Assembly: GCA_002914805.1 (NCBI GenBank)
Contig: JXTB01000029.1
Coordinates: 772,934-836,933 of the forward strand
Length of the DNA: 64,000 bases
Direction of reading: 5' to 3'
DNA from: Parasponia andersonii
Taxonomy: Eukaryota > Streptophyta > Magnoliopsida > Rosales > Cannabaceae
Numbering within the stretch: position 1 is the first letter of the stretch; every line of letters begins with the position of its first letter. The notes under the pieces were generated by a model that saw nothing but the letters and a program-made list of their open reading frames with translations, searched no databases and had not been told where the DNA came from. The translations under genes and the position numbers were made by a program. This document shows positions 57,843 through 64,000 of the stretch, piece by piece.

Positions 57843-59772
57843 TTTTGCTTCTTAAACCTCTCAAAATAGTGTTCTGTCACTGAAAGTTACAAGCTCTATA
57901 AGTATCTGTATCTGTCAAACTATCTAAATGTTCAAAAAGATTCAAAAACAAAAAGAATTTTATTTCTATTAGTAAGAAAAGTCAAAGAGCTTGAAAGTTC
58001 AACAATGGCCACCATTTCATATTCCAGAAAAATAAAAAATAAAAACCCATTTACCGGATCCATTTAAGCTTCCTTAATAGAGATTTTTCTCTAAGTATGG
58101 TTGATTAGAAAGAAGCAATGGGTACCTGGTATTGGAGATAAATCCTGAGTCTTCCTCTGAAATCCCAGGACGCGGATAGACCAAGGTTCAAACTTCAAAC
58201 TCTATCAATCTCGTAGTCTTGTATATAATATAGAATAAAATATAAAATAATAAAATATAAACATGACCAAGAAAAATAGAGTTGACCGAAAAATAGAGTG
58301 AACTACTGTCTCTGCCCATTCTTAAATAATAATTTATTTTATAGTACGTCTATCGTTGGGCTGCTTACTTTAGGACTATGTAAGGTTGTTTAATATGAAC
58401 TGTCCGATTTAAAATGTGAGGTGTAGATGAAATGATTACTAATTGGCTCACGTACACCATATCTCACACAATGGAAGAACCATGGAATTAATGTGTGCTC
58501 TTTTTCACTCCCTTTTCAATTTTTTTTATGAAAAAAAATGTAATTGAGATTCCGATAATGGATTACTTATCAGAATCATCTCTATTTGGTGGGAACTTAA
58601 ACCTTAACCTTACTCTCTTTAAACGAGAAAAAGTCTTTAAAGTAAAATATTTTATCACTTCAATCACCTCTTGGGAGTTTTACTCTCTTTTCAATTGAGC
58701 TCGAATTCAATCCGCTCTTCGAAGCCCTTATTTAATAAATTGGATTTTGCTTTTCTTTTTACGGGTTGTGTGGATTTTTATCTCATTTTTGGACTATAGA
58801 AATTTACTCTAAAGGATATGAAAAATGCTATGAAAATGAATTTAAAATAATTAAATTGAGGAAGATGGTCAAAACATTGGCATCTCATTTCTCAGTTTCT
58901 TTCTCTCCGTGCATTTTGCTCAAGGGATCGATCAAAAATTGAGGAATTTGAATAAACTGAAACATTCCTCGTGTTTATTTTCGACTCTTTATCTTCTGAA
59001 TTCCAGCTTCTTAATTTCATCTTCATGTTTGGATTTCTAAAAAATGAGTTTGTGAAATATTTTTTTTTTAAACTCATTTATTTTCAAATTTATGGAAATT
59101 TCCAAAAAATATACCCAATCGAAGCAGACCAAAAAAGTGTGTTTAGTGGTTAGATTGAGCTATGATCTTTGCTTGTTTTGCTCCTAGTGAACGAAGTCAA
59201 TGAGATTTATACTTTTTATTTCTTAACTGTTTACTTACATAAAAAAAAAATCTTGAAAAGCGGAGAAGATTAAAAAATAAGGACACCAAAAATCTTGCAT
59301 AAAATTTTACACCGAAAATGTGTCTGATCTACTTTTACTACTATTTTATCTTAAAGTGGAATCACATCATTTAAAATTTGTAGTTGAAATAAATGTCATA
59401 TCATGTGATGTAAAATTTTGGTATCCACGACATTACTCATAAGTATATTTGTTTTCTTATTCAACTTTTTTTTTTTAGAAAATACTAAACAAGACTCACA
59501 ATCAGTAAGACTTTAAACTCTTATTTATTACATTTTGCTAATCTATAATCGACAACTGGTATTCAATAATGTAATTACAAAAAAATCGTTACAGATCTAA
59601 AAAGAACAATAGTGAATAAAATTTTGATCCGCATCTAACGTGATAATATTTGAGGTGAAGTATATTATAATTAGTGTGTCTATAACTTTTTAATATCATT
59701 AAGTTTAATCTAATGACTAGGAGAAAAAAAAAACCTATGAGAGGGGCAAAAACATGGTCTTAGTGTAGTCAT
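57843..59772. other. Intergenic stretch upstream of HYD1
   Basis: Probable promoter and leader of HYD1 at 57843-58250, then AT-rich sequence. Short open frames near 58495-59153 have no family motif. Confidence 0.45.
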
Positions 59773-60168
59773 GTTTGGTATAGTATTGGATTAAATTAGG
59801 ATTGTAATAGATTGGATTAGATAAACTTAATAATATTTCATATTTTGTGTAGTATTAGATTGAATTAGAATTATTATTATAACGTAGGACCTACTTTTGA
59901 TTGGAATATGTAATAGATTTATTTTAGATTAGTTTAAATCATAAAAAATATTTATAATGTGAGATCCACTAGTTTCAAATTTTGAAATAGGCATGAGTCT
60001 TATCACTTTTGAGTGTGAGATTAATCTCACATTCTTGAATGAGATAAATTATCTTACTCGCATGAGACTATTTTGAGGTTGTGGATTATTTATCCCAATC
60101 ATAAATTAGCTTCAAATATGAGTATGGGATAAATAATTTCAATCTCAATCCTAGTCAAATATACCAAA
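59773..60168. mobile_element. MITE, copy 2 of the GTTTGGTA-ended family
   Basis: Left end GTTTGGTATAGTATTGG, right end inverted TTTGGTATATTTGACTAGG. The interior matches 28366-28741 in the same direction (GGATTGTAATAGATTGGATT, AATAATATTTCAT, TTTATTTTAGATTAGTTTAA, AAAAATATTTATAAT). Non-coding. Confidence 0.75.
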
Positions 60169-61806
60169 AAAAGACGTACTTTATTTTGTGGATTTTCAAC
60201 ATGACTAGCTCTTATATTATTCGCGATTGGCGAAATGGTCTTAGAATTTTTTTTGGCAAAATTAAGTACGTAACTTTTAAAAAATTTGGCAATCAAGTCA
60301 TTTCCATAAGTAATTGTTAAAATGTTGGATGGAATTGAGTATTTTCATGTCATATATAAGGTTTTTAAATGTCATAATCAATATTTTACTGGTATTAGTT
60401 AGAATTAGAAGGAAAATAACTAAAAATCAATTACAATTAACAACATATTATAAAAAATTTAAAAATTCTTTCTATATCCTTCCAAACTAATTAGCTTTAA
60501 TGAAATATTAATTTCTTTCACTTAAACGTGTTCAGTTTCATGAAAACTTTAATATTAACGAATAACAAAGACTTAATTGCTAATGTTTTTAAAACATAAT
60601 GACCTAATTGCTAAAAACATAACTCATGGACTATTTTGTCATTCTGTGAATAACATAGGGAATCTATCTCCTTAGAGTTATAAATACAAAGCTCCTGAGC
60701 AAAAAAAAAAATGACCCAACTGAAGCTTATAAACACAACGCTCCTAAGCAGAGAAAGAGATCCAACTGAAAGTTCTCTTGTAACTAGTATACTGAGAAAA
60801 TAACACCGATTGTAGTGGACATAAATATTTGTTTGAAAGACTGAACCACTCTAAAATTTATGTGTTCATTATTTTCTCTCCTATTCTGTCTTTAACTTTT
60901 AGCTTTCTCTAAAACTTAGTAACCCCGTTGTTATATCAATTTTTGGTATCAACAAAAAATATTTAAATTAAAAAATAAAATATAATCAGAGCATCTTAAA
61001 TGCAAATGTTAAATTATTGTACAAGGCTACAACTCAGCATACAACACGAAAATTGTTCTACAATACCATAGTTTACGCTAAAAATCACATATGTAATACG
61101 TTATGCCAAGTATGGATGAAGGTATAGCAAAATTCACAATTCGCTAAAATCAATTACTAAATAATAAAAAATTAAAAATAACATTTGAAATAACATTATC
61201 ATAAGGCGTCAAATTTAACATTTTATTATTTTTATGCCAAACATAATATTAGCACTAGAGATGGTCTAATATTTTTGGATATACAAGTCACCATTAAAAT
61301 TTGTCAATTAAATTACACATTAGAAGCGTATTTTAATTAATCAATGAAAGATTATGATGCAAGCAGAACAGTTGTCGTCATCTTACAGGGCAGGCTTCGT
61401 TATTCGCAGGGCAATAATCACCTAAGCTAAACTTTTAGCTTAGACTTGCTTCTACTACGTACATAATAGACAGTTATAACCCCATCACAGAGCAACGTAC
61501 AACCCTCAACAGCACAAGCCCTCGGAATAATAATCTAAAAGAGCCGCTAAGAAAACTCACGGTTTTTATCTGTCTTCACAAAAACACAAACACAGGGAAA
61601 TAGAAGAAGAGAGTGTTTTATTTTCAGTTTCGTCCTTATAATTCTTTTACTCAGATCAGATCTTACCCCCAAATCTTCCATTGCACTCAAATCCCTAATA
61701 TTCTCGGATCTAATTCATACAATTCCACTCCATATATCGATACATACATACATATAGATATCCACGTATAGAGGGAGAGTGGTTTTGGGGGAAAATTGTT
61801 TCGGCA
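60169..61806. other. Intergenic stretch and SEC31 upstream region
   Basis: AT-rich, no gene. The last 250 bases become less AT-rich and should hold the SEC31 promoter and leader. No firm TATA box; CATATATCGATA near 61732-61743 is the nearest candidate. Confidence 0.45.
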
Positions 61807-64000
61807 ATGGCGTGTATAAAAGGGGTGAATAGGTCGGCGTCGGTGGCGCTCGCGCCGGACGCGCCGTACATGGCGGCGGGGACGATGGCCGGGGCTGTGG
61901 ATCTATCGTTTAGCTCGTCCGCCAATCTGGAGATCTTTAAGCTCGATTTCCAGTCCGATGATCGGGAGCTTCCGGTAGTGGGTGAGTCACCGAGTTCCGA
62001 GCGATTCAATCGACTGTCATGGTCGAGGCCTGCTGACTCCGGGAGTCAGAAGTTTGGGCTTGGGCTTATTGCTGGGGGACTCGTTGATGGGAGCATCGAT
62101 ATCTGGAACCCCCTCACGTTGATCCGGTAATTGGCTTCAATTTTCGATTCTGGTGTTTGTTTTCGGTCGAATCCAATCGAATTGAACTGAATTTTTGAGG
62201 GTGATTGAGATTGTTGTTTGTTTTTGGGAGTCGAGGAAATGCAGGGGAATTTAACGGATCTTTGGTGATTAAATTTGATGGAATTGCGCATAATTTGCTC
62301 TTTGTTGCTGGCCACATTTTGTATTAGGTCAACTTATTAGTTAAGGCATAGCTATGGTGGAGAATTTAAGATTTCATGATTTCCCAATGAAACGTTAAGA
62401 TCATTTTGGTAATGTGTTGAATGTTTGTGCCAAGGTTGAGGATGAATGGTTGATAATTGATTGTTGGCAATGATGCTTTGTTTAATTTGGCTTTAGATTG
62501 GTGCGTTTTTTTTGTATGTGATTCACGGTAGTAGCTTTGGTTGCTAGAAGAGCAGCAGGAAATTGGTTGTATTTTTATTAGCTCGTGCGTCGTGAAAGAT
62601 TTGTTTGAAATGGGTTAGTTAGGTTATTTATTTAATTTTTCAATCATGTTCTTGTCTGGTAGGAGATGAGGATAAGTCATTGTTTTAAATTTTTCTTCCT
62701 TTCCATTGTGAGCATTGGATTGTTATCTTAAGTGCTTCAGCTTCTTAACTCGGATGATTATTGAAATTATGTAGGTGGTTTGGCTATCTCTAACCTGAAT
62801 GGATTTTCCTTAATTTGCTTACTTCCAATACTTCTCCTGTCTATTAATATTCTCTGCTTTAGAATGTAATGTGGTTAGTTTTGGTTGTTTGGTTATTCGG
62901 GTGTAATGTGAACTTTTAATAAAGCAATAATAAACTTATTTTGCCTTCTGGATGTCTTATTTTGTAATTACTCCTTCTAGTTCCGAGCCAAGTGAAAGTG
63001 CTCTTGTTGGACATCTCTCGAGGCATAGGGGACCTGTAAGTTTTTCTTTACTACACTTTGCATGCTTGCTGTTTATGACTGTATTTTCAAAACTTAAAGA
63101 ATTGGTGGTAACATAGTACTCACATTTCTTTGTTCTCTTTTGGTCATCAGGTTCGTGGTCTTGAATTTAATGTAATTGCACCAAATTTACTTGCATCTGG
63201 TGCTGATGATGGTGAGATTTGCATCTGGGATTTGGCCAACCCTGCAGAACCTTCTCATTTTCCACCTCTTAAGGTTTGTTGTTATGACAGTGCACCAAAG
63301 CCTCATTCTACTTTTTGATCTGTTATGCAATTTGCACACAAATCTAGAAATGGAAATTTCTTGGCATGTTATAGTTTAAGAAATGCAAAATTTTTCTTAA
63401 TCCTTAGAAATTTTCAGTTTTTTAATTTTGTTTCTCTTAATGAATGGGTGATTATACTTGAAACACGGCAGTCGGATGTTACTCTCTCTTTTGTTGGATA
63501 GATGGAGGCTCAATCCAACTACATTCTTCAAACGGAATACTTTTAACTTTTGGAGTTGTAGAGGAGCTTTTTAAATACAGCTATAGTCATCTAGCCAACT
63601 AACTGTGTGAGAGATTATCAAACAGGGTAGTGGTTCTGCTGCTCAGGGTGAGATTTCATTCTTATCTTGGAATAGCAAGGTTCAACATATTTTAGCATCC
63701 ACTTCATATAATGGAACAACAGGTGAGGAATTGTTCTATACTCCAACTGATTGCAATCTTATACTTTTTTTTTTTTTTTTTGGGTTTAATTGGCTATTAC
63801 ATGTATTCTGTTTTTTTTTTCTCAGTGGTTTGGGACCTGAAGAAGCAAAAACCTGTGATTAGGTAGCAATTCTTCTATGTTGGAATTTGTTTATTTATTA
63901 TTCATAATCTTTTATGACGTAGAATGTTCTCTGCAATCCTAAACTTTCTGTAAAATGGCAGCTTCTCTGATTCGGTTAGAAGGCGGTCCTCTGTTTTGCA
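61807..64000 (+). CDS. SEC31: SEC31 COPII coat protein, 5' part (runs off the window)
   Basis: The outer-coat subunit of COPII vesicles, which pairs with SEC13 and drives ER-to-Golgi transport. Six exons join in frame: 61807-62126, 62981-63035, 63151-63273, 63626-63722, 63826-63862 and 63962 to the right edge. The N terminus [20 protein letters not shown] is typical of plant SEC31. WD40 blades follow: [20 protein letters not shown] with [43 protein letters not shown], and [20 protein letters not shown]. The last readable text is [14 protein letters not shown]. The full protein should have over 1000 residues, so most of the gene lies beyond 64000. Intron 1 is about 850 bases. From memory the nearest Arabidopsis gene is SEC31B (At3g63460). 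Confidence 0.93.

Overview
The window is nuclear DNA of a flowering plant, most likely a eudicot. It is AT-rich, its genes have many short exons split by GT-AG introns, and its gaps hold plant transposable elements (copia, gypsy/Athila-like, CACTA, SINE, MITE) and no bacterial-type operons. Species cannot be fixed from sequence alone. All exon models below were joined by hand from splice signals, reading phase and family conservation; every complete model closes in frame.

Eight protein-coding genes are supported. From left to right: an F-box/WD40 gene (minus, 2946-6606), a serine carboxypeptidase-like gene (minus, 11101-22443), a BPS1/BYPASS-like gene (plus, 29490-30410), an AGL15/AGL18-type MADS-box gene (minus, 31084-33987), a METTL13-like methyltransferase gene (minus, 37821-40663), a glyoxalase I-like gene (plus, 55235-55961), a HYD1/EBP sterol isomerase gene (minus, 56735-57842) and the first six exons of a SEC31 gene (plus, 61807 to the right edge). 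A possible two-exon 3' end of an unrecognised plus-strand gene lies at 1636-2109. The genes act in unrelated pathways: protein turnover, secreted proteolysis or acyl transfer, development, methylation, aldehyde detoxification, sterol synthesis and COPII transport. They are neighbours, not a cluster.

Mobile DNA fills the rest. 7340-9893 is a complete two-LTR copia element that keeps only gag. 10022-10243 is a tRNA-derived SINE with a 15-bp target duplication, and 24283-24473 is a second copy on the other strand. A 4.36-kb CACTA element (13858-18218) with a decayed En/Spm-type transposase gene sits inside the carboxypeptidase gene and makes one intron 7.1 kb long. 43.8-54.8 kb is a repeat block: an Athila-like gypsy remnant, an inverted LTR fragment, a MITE, two solo LTRs with target duplications, and a 132-bp tandem array interrupted by another small inverted-repeat element. 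Two copies of one MITE family lie at 28366-28741 and 59773-60168, and a GC-clamped minisatellite lies at 27782-28131.

I found no wholly new biological system. The items most worth a second look are the gag-only copia element, the CACTA-expanded intron, the minisatellite, and the gypsy arrangement in which one LTR has internal sequence on both sides.
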